This document shows positions 35,896-48,045 of a DNA stretch of 64,000 nt, one piece after another. This DNA comes from Kuschelorhynchus macadamiae. Lineage: Eukaryota > Arthropoda > Insecta > Coleoptera > Curculionidae. Each line of letters starts with the position of its first letter. The first letter of the stretch is position 1. The translations under genes and the position numbers were made by a program. The stretch covers positions 372,001 to 436,000 of the forward strand of contig JAUTXW010003598.1 in the NCBI GenBank assembly GCA_030620095.1. The letters run 5' to 3'. Below the pieces are notes generated by a model, which saw nothing but the letters and a program-made list of their open reading frames with translations, was not told where the DNA came from and made no database searches.

Positions 35896-36854
35896 AATTT
35901 TTTTATGATTACAATAATACTATCCTTATATAGTTAATATTATACATTAATAAGTAATATTTATAATCCAGCTTTTTTATTTGCGTTGCCTAACACCAAT
36001 TAAATAATTTAATAGAATCTGAAATCCGATTAACATCCGGTACGTTAAAATATAATAGCCCGAGTTAAGCAATTCATAGAAATCTAAATGTTAAATACCA
36101 AAAATATGTGAAATATTTTATACATACCACCAACAAAAACTTCATAATGATAAATGTTAATGGGAAGAATGAACACCAAGAACTAATATATAGACCGGGC
36201 GCATTTTTGTTTATAGGGTGTCATGAAGGACATTCACATTTGGTTCTAAATCAAGTTTTACTAGGTCGAATATCTTATGGCTTAATCTTGAGATGTTTAC
36301 AAATAAACATTAGGCAGTTAAAAAATCTTTCGTATATGATTTATACAAAGCAGATAACAAAAAGAGCATACTCAACTCGCATAGTGAAACCCGGCACCCG
36401 CGGACAGTTTCTATCAATTTGGGTTCTTAATATGTTTATGAAACAATGGAACGTTTGAAAATATGCTTTTCTATTTCTCAAAATCTAATATTGCCTAATA
36501 TTTTGGGATGTTGAGACTTGAATCCGGCATTTTTTAAACGTGGTGCATCACAAGTTTTTCTTTTAATATGGAGTTGGATTTTGTATACCTATGTATTTAA
36601 AAAAAATTCTACCCCTTACCATTAATGATCGGCTCTTTTCCGTCTCCTATTTAATATAACGTCTTATGGAAAAAATTCCTGAAAACTTCCAGAAACTCAG
36701 GTATTTTACTTTTCACTTGAACTTTAATTGAAATGTTCTTATGAGCGTGGCGGCTAAGTATTGAACTTTTCTAATTACAGGAAGTTTTATAAACAAGAAT
36801 ATTTACACCCTCTAAATATCTGCCAATTTCGTTTACCTCGTTATCCTTTTATTA

Positions 36855-38060
36855 GGAATAGTGAAGTGTGACCCAATCTAGTGCCGTACATAGTCATTTA
36901 GTAGCACATACATACTCTCTTTTCAAAAATCTGAATTGGGGGCCACCTTGTTCCACCAGATTTGATTCATACCAATATTTAATCAATTTCTACTTATATC
37001 TCACTGATAAATTGAATAAGTAGTTTTTCCACTGATTTTTTTTGTCATGTACGGGTCATGTTGAATACGAACCTGCAAAATTTCAAAAATGTCAAATAAG
37101 GGGATTTTTTTAAGTTGACTTGTTGATTGAGTACCACAATATTTTACCGGTTTATTTCTGTATCACTCTTAATACTTGCACAAAATTTAAAATTAATCTA
37201 ATACGTTGTTTTTGAGGCTGATTTTTTTAAAATATTTTATTAGGTGACCATTTTGTTTTGCTATCTTCGAATCGTACCATAATGTTACAAATTCATTTCT
37301 ATATAACAGTTGATTTTTGTACGAAATTTAAGGTAAACTAGATAATTAGATTTTTAGTAACATATTTTTTAACATTTTACTACGCCGCCATTTTATTCCG
37401 CCATATTGAATTTTTACCATATGATGCGTTATATTTGACCGAAAAAGTCTACATGATTGACTTTTTTGCTACGCCGCGAACTGACAGATAGACAGACCGA
37501 CGAAATTGAGAAAACATATTTTTGGCACTTAGACACGCCAAAACGTGAAGATATGTCAAACCTGGGTAATTTTTTCACGATTACAACCATTTTATTTGGC
37601 CGCCATCTTGAATTCGTACCAAATTTTATTAGTTCATCTCTATTCTACAATTAGTTCTTGCTTACAATTTGAACAATATATTAAGTAGTTTTTTAAGCGA
37701 AATATTTTATTAAGCCGCTATTTTGTTTCACCATCTTGTATTCGTACCAAAATTTTACAAGTCAATTCTTACGTAATGCATGATATTTATGCAAAATTTG
37801 AGCTAAGTTGGATAAACAGTTTTTTCGTAATTATTTATTTAACTAGGTCGCTATTTTGTTTCGCAATATAGGATTTTTACCAAAATGTTACCAGATCATC
37901 CCCCTGTGGCCTTTAATTTTTGAAGGCAACACACCAATGGGATCAAGAAAACATGTTTTTTGGGATCTAGAAGCCCTTTGAAATGTAAAGATCTGAAAAA
38001 AATCTCGGAGGGTGATTTTTTTACGATTACAATAGTCCCCTTTTACGAGGGAAGTAAAAA
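36855..38060 (-). repeat. ATGGCGGC-family element, full-length inverted copy
   Basis: Both ends are visible. On the minus strand it starts at 38060 with TTTTTACTTCCCTCGTAAAA and ends near 36855 with CACTTCACTATTCCTAATAA. The interior holds GCCGCCATTTTA (37384), GCCGCCATCTTG (37599) and the AGACAGACCGACGAAATTGA tract. It is about 1.2 kb, non-coding, and faces the copy at 38117 across a 56-bp gap. Confidence 0.8.
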
Positions 38061-38116
38061 GCATAATACTTGGCCCGACGCTTATTAGAACATTTAAATC
38101 ATCTTATTTAATTTTT

Positions 38117-38770
38117 ACTTACCTCGTAAAAGGAAAGTATTGTATTCGCAGAAAAATCACCCTCCGAGATAAAAATATCGCTTCTTTACGCATCAAGGTG
38201 CTGAAAAATCATTATCTTTTGTCAATTCTCTGTCGGTCCAATTTATCTCAAATTGGGCACAAAAATTAAATGTTGCATAGGAATAACTAGTAATATTTTG
38301 GTATGAATCCAAGGTATCAAAACAAAATGACGGTCTAATAGAATGTTTAAAGTATTAAATTACTCATTAGATTAATTTAAAATGTGTGCAAGCATTAATA
38401 GCGATTTAACTATAAACTGGTAAAATTGTGGTACGAATTTGAGATGGCCAAATAAAATGGCGGCCATATAAAATGTTTAAAAAATCAAGTTAGGAAACAT
38501 CTTAATTGACTTCAAATTTCGCAGGAAAATCAAATGTGATATATGGGTAAACTGGTAGGAATTCAACATGACAGAACATGATGAAAAAAAAAACTGGTTT
38601 TAGAACAACTTATTCAATGTATTTTAAATTGTACCCAAAAATCAAGGGTGACATAGGTATAAACTGGTAAAATACTGGTATTAGTCCAACATGGTGCCCA
38701 ATATAAACTTACTAAATGACTATGTACCGAATTAAATTGGCTAACACTTCACTATTCCTAATAAATGGAT
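38117..38770 (+). repeat. ATGGCGGC-family element, short full-length copy
   Basis: It starts with TTTTACTTACCTCGTAAAAG, continues with ATCACCCTCCGAGAT and fewer internal units (AAAATGGCGGCC near 38456), and ends with TTACTAAATGACTATGTACC and CACTTCACTATTCCTAATAA. At about 650 bp it is half the size of its inverted neighbour, which shows the family varies by unit number. Confidence 0.8.
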
Positions 38771-40069
38771 AACGCAGGAAGTTCCGGATGATTTTAAATG
38801 GCTCTCAGCCGCAATGTTGAAAGGTTAAATCGCGAAATTAAAGGAAAAAATATTAAAAGTGTAGTTTTTTTAGTCATAAAGGTTATTTTGAACTATAGGC
38901 AAGGAAAAAGCATGATGAGCCTTGCCAGGGCAGATACCCGGTTGCAAAATTGCCCTCAGCAGTTAAATCAATATAGCGTAGTTTCATGTTAGTCGTTTTT
39001 ACATATTTTAACGGTGAAATAGTTCACTGTCTATATTTCAGCTTATTTTTGATATAGAAAGTAACAATATACCGGTAAACTTATATGTTTTACTTCCACT
39101 GTTTCAATATTTTCTGCTTTTTGAGCGGCCCTGAGGCTATCTGATGTTGAACAGTCCTTAGGTAGATGATATTGAGGATATATTTTGCAGAACATAAATA
39201 TTTTCTGCAGAACATACAAATACTTGATTGTTTCGCAATCATATATCGGGATGGATATACAAGACGTAATGAATTTAAAAAGATCTACGTTGGAATAGTA
39301 GTGTCACGCAAGTATTTTTTTTTATTCGAAGGGTTGACAGGTAAAATCTGACAAGTAACAAAAATAATATTTTAATTGATAACAAAAAAAATCAAATGAC
39401 AAACAAATTTATCAATTACAATAAATGTATCGGTTGGCAGCTCAAATAATTTGGTTTGTAGCAGTGGCGTCACTAAGGGGACCTTGCTGAGGTTTATATT
39501 TTTTATTTTTTTATAATAAAGTGCCGTAATATCCATTTTCTAGTAGCTTCTTTTTAAGAAAACTGGTTATGTTGTTATTTCCGCCCTTACTGAATGATTT
39601 TTTTAGTCGCTTCCTTCATTCCCGTCCTTGCCCGTGGTCTGGTTATGCTCCTGGCTTGTATGACGGCGGAGTAGTGCCACTTAAGTAGTTTTTAAATCGA
39701 AAAGATGACAGATAAAATCTGATGATTTATAGAAAAAAAATGTCAATTGACAGAAACAATAAAACAAAAGTATATTGTAATATAACGGAGCATTAGTTCT
39801 ACAAGAAGTATATGATGTGGTCCGTGACTTTTATTGACAACATTGTCACTCCCCTTTTAGAAAAACAGGTCCCTTTGATTTAGTGCAATGTCTGCCCTTT
39901 GTTGTGTTTCCTGAGTCTGTAGGCCGGCTAATGAAGGCTTAGTCGATTCACTTGCCCTCATAACCTTTTAGATAGGTTTGAGAGTGATTGTGACTTCCAT
40001 AGGCAGATCTAAGGATGACGCACCGCAAGCGCCGGCATCGCCCCTGGCCTCGTTCACCCTGACTTCCTG
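38771..40069. other. Intergenic, weak transposon traces
   Basis: GCAGTGGCGTCACTAAGGGG at 39464 and AGCAGTGGCGGCTCA at 35254 resemble CAGTGGCG tips of hAT-type elements, but no paired ends were found. The rest is not recognised. Confidence 0.35.
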
Positions 40070-40900
40070 GCAAGTAACACTAGGGCCTAGTTGCTCCGAA
40101 AAGCTTTCTTTGCCTTTATTTTCCATGTTTACTCGGTTACTACGTCTCTTGGTAATGATTTCTGGGCGCCAGTTAAACGTTCAACGGGTATAAAGCCGCT
40201 TCCTCAAAGCCGAAATTATGGTCCACTCTGTATGCTTCGAAGCTATCTTAGGGTGACTGAGGGTTTGAATAGCTTAGAATATTATTATTCTTTTGATTTT
40301 TGTCGGAAATTCTATCCACGAAGCCTTTTCCGCAAAGGGAGAGTACTTGGGCCTCGTCCTCGAAGGTCTTCTCATTTTGCCTCACCCTGTATGCTTCGCG
40401 GCAAAAATATTCGATATTTATCGGTAGATTCCTTCTTAACTAGACTAAATTAATAACTTTTCAGGGGAAAATCTACCTGCGCACCCTTGTGGATACCTGA
40501 GGACCGTCTACACCAAGTCTACGCTTTAATACACTCTGTATACTGTAGAGGCGGGGATTTTCGGTAGCTCTGGATATGATTCTTTACAACTAACTTTTAG
40601 ACTTATGCCTTTCCAAAGGAAATTCCACCCGCGAACCCTTGTGGATACCTGGAGGACGTTCACACCAAGTCTATACTTTGATGCGCCCTGTATACTTTCT
40701 CGGTCGGGATTTTTCTTGCTTTCGGTAGGAATAGTTTAGTTCTCTTCAAATTTATTAGCTTCTGTTGAAAAAACTATCCGCGAATCTTCCCTGATACCTA
40801 GAGGACATCTTCACTGAAGGACACAGAATTCACAGAATGCCTGATTTTGTTAGGTCGGCAAATCTGTTTACTCTGCCTGGGATTACGGATAACACAAATA
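40070..40900 (+). repeat. GC-richer degenerate tandem repeat, ~150-170-bp period
   Basis: The block CNCCCTGTATNCTTCG recurs at about 40218, 40386, 40534, 40687 and, weaker, 40843. Each unit also carries GGAAATTCCACCCGCGAACC-like and CCTTGTGGATACCTG-like blocks and a CGGGATTTT box. Base composition is clearly higher in G+C than the surroundings. Frames across it are chance products of the repeat. Confidence 0.65.
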
Positions 40901-41577
40901 ATATTACTAATTTCTAGAACTTAACTTCTCAACTCCAAGTGTCCTCGACAACTTCATTAGGTACCTCTCACGGTTATACTTAAAAAAGCAACCAGAAATA
41001 TTTTACTTTAAATTACTTTTAACTTTATTACTTATCGCCCTTTACTTCAAGACTACTAAATCAAACCGAAGAGTTCCATCTTTTGGAACACTCTTCCAAC
41101 GGGTGCCCTAGTTCTCGTACCTAAGGGCTTCCAAATTGTTCACACTGCCTGGAGGACTAGATGCAACTAGCTCGAACTTCTCTCGATAACTGATCTGACC
41201 AGCTCCGTTTCTTTCAGGCGACTGATAAAGTTCTCACTTCTACTGTACTTTTTACGCGACCTATACATACTCACTGGCGGTTCACCTCACTGGGGCATGA
41301 GGCGTTTGCCTATGGTCTCACAATTTTAGGGGCCTCAAATAATTACTTTCTGCATTTGTTAGGAAAATAATTGTTTCTTCAATGCTTATAATTGCCAAAT
41401 ATATTGACCATCTTGGTTTGTCAATTTGGCACCTCCTAGTAATTGTGAACGTTTTTCAAACCCTGCTAGGCTATTCTCTGTGCTAATGTAAATAAGAAAC
41501 ATTTTAGTTACACTAAATTGATCTTGGCTAAATTGTGCTTTGCATTATTATGTTAAATCTAATTTGATATAAAATCT

Positions 41578-41953
41578 TAGCTTCTTTTTAATATTTGCCT
41601 CGGAACTAATCTCTGTAAATGCCAAGATAATAAACATCTTGATACCAATGTGATGTCGAGTCTTTCTTTCCGAATGCGATTAATACATGTCGATTCGGTT
41701 CCCCTATTTGATATCTCACGACGCCAAGTATTTTAGGAGAGATTCTCCCCTGGCATTGGTTTTAAGTGACTCCGCCACTTAAAATGAGTTCTAAATCTAG
41801 AAATAGTTTTGATATTCGAGAGAATTATCATTTATGTTCATGATTTTTGCTCCCAAGCAAACTGTTGCCACTAAAATCAATATGAACAAATAAAATATAT
41901 GTTAGCTTTTTTTAATATTTGCCTCGGAACTAATCTCTGTAAATGCCAAGATT
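41578..41953 (+). repeat. Direct repeat pair of ~48 bp, 325 bp apart
   Basis: TTTTTAATATTTGCCTCGGA and the following ACTAATCTCTGTAAATGCCAAGAT occur at about 41585-41628 and again at about 41907-41952, nearly identical. They may be ends of a small element or a duplicated fragment near the gene B 3' end. Confidence 0.6.
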
Positions 41954-42057
41954 AACATAACGTTTTAAATACTGAACATTTTATATTATGTAATATAGAG
42001 TATGCAATGTACCGATCTTTAGATAAAGTAATTATAATTTTCTTTCTAAAAAAACAA

Positions 42058-42098
42058 TGTTTATTATTTTTAGTTTATTTTATTTTTATTAAAACTAC
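42058..42098 (-). promoter_or_regulatory. Poly(A) signal cluster of gene B
   Basis: The minus strand has overlapping AATAAA hexamers (AATAAAAATAAAATAAAC) about 70-105 bp past the gene B stop, as expected for 3' end processing. Confidence 0.6.
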
Positions 42099-42163
42099 CT
42101 TTTTACACAACTTTTGGAAATATATTTGTATTTCATTTTGTACTAAACAGGTTTCTCCTTTTT

Positions 42164-42547
42164 CTACCAACTCGACGAATAGGACGAGGAATATCCCCCA
42201 CTGCTGCTTGGAACATATGAGTCTAGTAGCCCATTAGACCATCCCGACCCATAACTAGAACCATATTTAGATGAATAGGGATAATAAGAGCTGTAACCAG
42301 AACTATATTTAGATGAATAGGGGTAGTAAGAGCTGTAACTTCCTCCATAACCAGATCCGGATCCATATAAACCTCCATAGGACTTGTATCCAGAACCAGA
42401 CCCGTATAAGCTACTACCTGTGTAGCTAGAACTGTATCCACTGTCATATTCACCTAAGCCGGTTGAATATGTATTTGATACGTATACTGGTTTTTCTACT
42501 TCCACAGGGTAGGGTTGTGGCACAGGAACATGTACTGGAGTGGGTAC
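42164..42547 (-). CDS. Gene B, terminal exon (PYPV repeat plus Ser/Tyr/Gly tail)
   Basis: The exon is 384 bp, 127 codons plus TAG. The acceptor is TTGTTTTAG, followed by VPTPVHVPVPQPYPVEVEKP, then an abrupt change to a Ser/Tyr/Gly tail. The tail has a near-perfect direct repeat of SSYYPYSSKY, visible in DNA at about 42246-42330, and ends GGYSSSYSSSW. Repeats of this kind are common in proteins cross-linked through Tyr in cuticle (established for the class, inferred here). Confidence 0.87.
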   Translation of the reverse strand, partial: VPTPVHVPVPQPYPVEVEKPVYVSNTYSTGLGEYDSGYSSSYTGSSLYGSGSGYKSYGGLYGSGSGYGGSYSSYYPYSSKYSSGYSSYYPYSSKYGSSYGSGWSNGLLDSYVPSSSGGYSSSYSSSW

Positions 42548-45500
42548 CTAAAACAAATAGTTAATTAACGTTCTTGAAAAGATTTGGTGTTAAGAAATAC
42601 GAATGATTGAAAATGAAGCTAATGGTCCATAAAATGTCATACAGAGAACCAATTTGTGATTTTTGTTTTGTGAAACATATTCAGCTCTGAGTTTTTCAAG
42701 ACACACAATTTCAGTACCTTCTAAATGTAGGCCATCTCATATTTGACAACCGAGATTGTCGATGATGTCTACTCTGATGATAATATTGGTAGTCTGATCA
42801 AGTTTACTGGTTTCGCAGAAACTGAGTTATCTTCGTTATATTTAATGTAACTCCATATACAGTTTTATTGTTTTAAATTACAGTTTTATTATTTTAAATT
42901 ATCCCTCCAAATTATTAGGGGTCCTATATAAAAAAATCTGTATTTGGTGTATTTTTTAAGGTCTATACGCCTTAAATAATTATCTTGGATGAGAGACGAT
43001 TAATAATCTATGTATACCAGATTTGATTTATCTGTTTGATCGGTCTGGCAGTAAGGAAAATACTTTGATGAGAAATAGAAATAGGTGTAATGAAAATCAA
43101 GTTAAAATATGTATAGGTTGGCATTAAAAAATAATTTTACTTTTTTTCCGAAACAAGTAAATTTGATGATAAATTTGGTACATCTTAGTTTAGTAGGAAC
43201 TGTAATATTTGGCAATTATATTACCTACCTCGATTAAATATTTAGTGATAAATAACATTATAGACTTTACTCTATTTTTATCTAAATATTTTAAGATATC
43301 TTCAACTAGAAGGAAACTAAAATTAAATATCCTTAAAATTACAAAAATCTAAGATTTGCTTAGCCGCCTTTTAGTTAATCTGCGGACAAAATCAACTGAG
43401 CTTGAAAATCGCTCGTAATTAAAGCCAAAATTTAAATGCTAAATTATGTCGTTATTAGCATAATATTTTTATAAGGTCTTTAAAAATGTCACTTGTTTTA
43501 TTTCAAAATAATATTGAAGATTATCATAATGTAACCTTTAGTAAATGTGTAAAATAATTATTTTGTTTATTTCGGTCAATAATATTAATAATCACAGTAC
43601 TAATATTAATAATAAAAGTATTAATACAAATAATACCTGATAATATTACTAACAATACAAGACCAAGATATTTATGAATATAATTTTGTGCTCAAGTGAG
43701 CGTATCTAGTGGTTAATGAGGTTAGTCTAGCTAATATTGCTAAGCTTATCTCTAGCGATGAATCTAGTATATGGTATTTCACCATAAGTCATGAAGGTGA
43801 GATAAAAAAAGAATCAAATAGAAAAGTAAAGAAAAAGTAACAAACTCACATCAAGCTTAATTCTAACTATCTAGTAACTGCCACATATGGGCCATCACCT
43901 CATTCAATCATAAAACTGAGGCATCCCTAGATCTTTGATATTTTTTAGAGAATTCATATTATCTATGTAGAAACTAACTAAACCTAGATAAAAGGTAATC
44001 CTACTAGATGGCACAGGATTTTGATTACTGAGTAATCAGTCTTCCAATCCTACCTCACGATTCATAGTTTTGATGTTTTTTAAATGATTCATATTTGAGA
44101 TTTTTTATTTCATAAAGAATATTATTATAAATTATAGAACATATATATTTAAAAGATGTTTAATGAGTAGAAATATCCAAGTTATTTTGATTTCTAGTGT
44201 TAAAATTATTTTAAGAGTAAAACAAGGTAAGTGGATTTTGCGTTTAAATTCTAAGTTAGATAATTTAAATCTATTAAAAATTGGAGATACACGATCATAT
44301 TTTGTACGACCAGTTGTATATCTGACACAATTATTATGTAAAATTTGTAATTTATGTTTATCATTAGAACTGATACTTTTATGATAAATTGAATCAGAAT
44401 AATCAAGGAACTAGGAATAAAGAATCACCAAGTTTTAGTTAGTATTTAAAAAATCTTTAAAATTTTATTTTTAGTTCTTAGTTATATTTTCAAAATAAAT
44501 TTTATGATAAATTGGAGTGTCATCTGTAAATTCTAAAAGGTTACCATGTTTAACTGACAAATAAAAATTAATTGGTAAATAATACTAATTAAGTATAATC
44601 AATAAAATAGACTATCCGTGGAAAGTAATAAATAAATAAATAAATAAATAAATAAATAGTGATGCTCCAGGGAGCATCACTGATTTAAAAGTATTATATA
44701 GAATATAACCACAAGAACTTTCTTCAAATTTCAATGTCTGCAATATTTTGCCCTCCATTTTTTGCGAATTTTGTATTACTCAGATGAGAATCTACCAAGT
44801 CTTCTTTTTACACACAATAAGCTCCTCAATAATGCAGTTAACAGTGCCGACAATAAAGCAATACCTCTCAATCTGTTCCAATCGTAAAGCTTGTTGTCTC
44901 AGAATAGAAGGAGAAAGCATTGTTGGTATCATGAACTAGATATGGAACACCAGCAAACGCAGTTCTTAATATTCCCGGGCAGTGGATTTTCAGTGCTCAT
45001 CAAGTAAAACTATGAACGATATATTATTTTAAGTCTCCACGGATCTTCAAATTCCACATCATAGTTTAGTGGTTAGTTAACACATGTGGAATAATTAACT
45101 GGAAATCTAATCAAATGCGCACTGAGTTCAAATCCAAGAGCTAATGAAACCTAAATTCATATACCAGGAAAGGTTGCTAAACGTGGGCTTCTTGAACTTA
45201 AGGGAGTATATAAAGCTCTAAATTTGAGTATTGCAATCTAGAGACCGGAAACCGCCTAAAGGAACGTTGAACACGACTAGAAAAAATGAAAATATCTATA
45301 AAAGAAATCTAACAGAAAAACAATTAATAACTTCAAAACCAAACCATTACGTACACAAATCTAAAGGATTCTGTCATTAATAAAAAGAGCATTAGTTAGT
45401 TACAGCTGGATGTCCAATTTGTGCTCCAAAAGATTAAACTGGAAAGTATAATAAAGTAGCTAGATACGTACACCAGAAATTCAATACGGAACGAATTTAA

Positions 45501-47972
45501 AGCCTAAACGCCGGCAAAATAGTATGATCATGTGGAAGTAATGATGGAGGTGGTGAAAACAAATGAGGCCGCACGGGATGGAAGTTCAGGCAGATCGAAT
45601 TATTATGGGAACAAATATAGATATAGCCGCTATTGCGGTAAATAAAGTCGATATTATCAATAGCGCAGAACAATAGAATAAGATGTCCAAAAATGTCTGA
45701 GAAAAATACCAAGAAAAAAATCAAATCTAAAAAGTTGTTGTACTCAAAAATTATAGGGCACATGATTGCAAGTCAACTTCAACCGAGAGCAACTCATTAA
45801 TATTAAAACTTAGTTGAAATTGAAGATTCATAAGTCATAAATGATTTGTATAAGTAATGTGATGCGAAACCTGAAAACATTGGATACATTGATGGAAGAA
45901 GTTCGTTTTTCACACAAAAGGACTATACGTACAGGATTTTATAGTTAAAAAAAATAAATAAAAGTTTTGATTACAGTTTTCCACGAATATTTTCAGTCTG
46001 ACTTCTAAAAAACCGAATGATAATCAGAAAATTAACAAATGAATATCAACTAATCTAACCTAATCTAAAATAACAAAGTTGATACATTTTTGTTTACTTT
46101 CCGATTCTCAAATTGCTTTTATAGTTGGCACACTAAAAATATTCATGAAAAATCTTAAAAGATTTATTTAAAAAAATATTTTCTAGCTATTAAAGTAAAG
46201 TGTCTAAAGGAGGGCAAATTATAAAGAAAAGCCCTGTACAGTGAACAAGCAAGTAACCAATTCACATAATTTACCAAGGCTTTCGCATTTACAAAAATAA
46301 CTTTAAAAAGGTTTATTTTTAGTGATAAAATGAATTATGTAAATTAGCTTCCCTCAAAATAGGTGTGCTCAAAAACCAGTAGGTCTAACTTTTAATCTTG
46401 GCTTGTTGGAAAATAGTTTGTTATTTATTTTCTTTTTTATTAAAGGCAAAATTCACCGGCATCCGGCAATTAAAAAATGTTATAAGTTGCCATACTGTCT
46501 TGTGGATAAAAAAATAAGTATTTTGTCGAAAGCAAATATTTGGTTATTCGATATATTTGTATATTAGACATTATTCCTTAGAATGTCCAATTGCAAATAC
46601 TAAGCAAATGTTTTACCTTAACGTATACGGGTTTTTCTACAGGAACAGGAACCTGCTTCGTAACGGTTACAGGGTAAGGTTTAGGTACTTCGACAGGTAC
46701 TTTAACTTCATATGGCACTGGAACTGTTTGGGTTACTTTAACAGGATATGGTTTTGGTACTTCTACCTGTAATAATAGGAATCTATAATAAGATACATAG
46801 TATGCCATAAAGGTGAATTAAATTATTTTAAATATATATTCTGTAAATTGTATTGTATAGTGTGTTATTATTTTGTATCTATTTACTAAAAAAAACTATC
46901 TGAAGGAATCCATGCCAACAGCAAATCCCCATTAAAAATTAAACATTTTGCTGCATCAGCATCTTTTCAGATGTATTTGGTCTTTTTATAGGTTACTATA
47001 ATCACAGTCTATATATAAGCTTTGCTATAATCGTTTACTGCTTTTTTAAGAAGGTAAAATAGGAAATCAGTTCTATATATGAGGCACAGAACAAATGTCT
47101 CTTTCAGAATTTTTAGCATTCTCATGAACTGTAGCATGCCTTAAAAAACTGTACCGTTGGCAATATGTTTATTTATTTTCGAGAGTAATATCAAAATTTT
47201 TAATAAAATACCCTCTGTCAAAGACGTATTATGTTCAGAATAGACTCAAGACTAAAAGGATCTCAATTTTTGCTTTTTATGAGTATATTTTTTTCGGCAA
47301 TCTATAAAATAAATCTACTACGTACAAGCTGCATATTGCAACGATACGGCGACACGCTATTGATGCGGTGAATTTATGAAACTGCTTGATAGGCTGACTT
47401 TTCGGAGTATGGTATTCGACCTTTGGTTTTATGTGAGTATATTTTTTTATTATTTTGAAGGTTCTAAATTTATTTTCTGTAATGTATCCAACAATTATAT
47501 AATTCTGTTTTCTGATCTTAGTTTTTTTATGTCCGAAATAAAACGTTGAAAATGAATTTTCACACTCATTCAGGTACGTGGTCAGAAATTCGGTTCGGAT
47601 GGGGGGGTCCAAACCAAAAATTCATTTCGGAGGGGAATCCAACCGGTCAAACTTCAGGAAAATTAGTAAAAAGTGTTCCTATACCAGCATATTTTCAAAG
47701 TTCGTGTTTGCAACTATCACATCGTCATCATAACTCCGAGAGAAAAATACCTCCAAAAAAATCTGGGTAGAGAGTAGTGATGTTGCAAGAGAGATTCTCG
47801 TTTTTCGCCACGAAAGATAAGGCAAGACGATAGAGTGGTCTTTCTTCAAGCAGTAAAAAATAAAATATGCATGAACTAGAAATTAATTTCGGGGAGGGGG
47901 GAGGTCCAGACCGTCAAACTTCAGGAAAATTAATAAAATTTGTGCCACTGTCAACATATTTTAAAAGTTATC

Positions 47973-48045
<73 letters not shown>

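Noticed and set aside
36108..36458. 116-codon plus-strand frame
   Set aside because: No recognisable motif and no splice or poly(A) evidence.
40091..40453. 120-codon plus-strand frame
   Set aside because: It falls inside the degenerate tandem repeat and its CMLRSYLR/CMLRGKNI pieces are the repeat unit translated twice.
39464..41300. CAGTGGCG at 39466 and CACTGGCGG at 41274 as paired transposon ends
   Set aside because: They are not inverted relative to each other as terminal repeats must be, and the similarity stops after eight bases.
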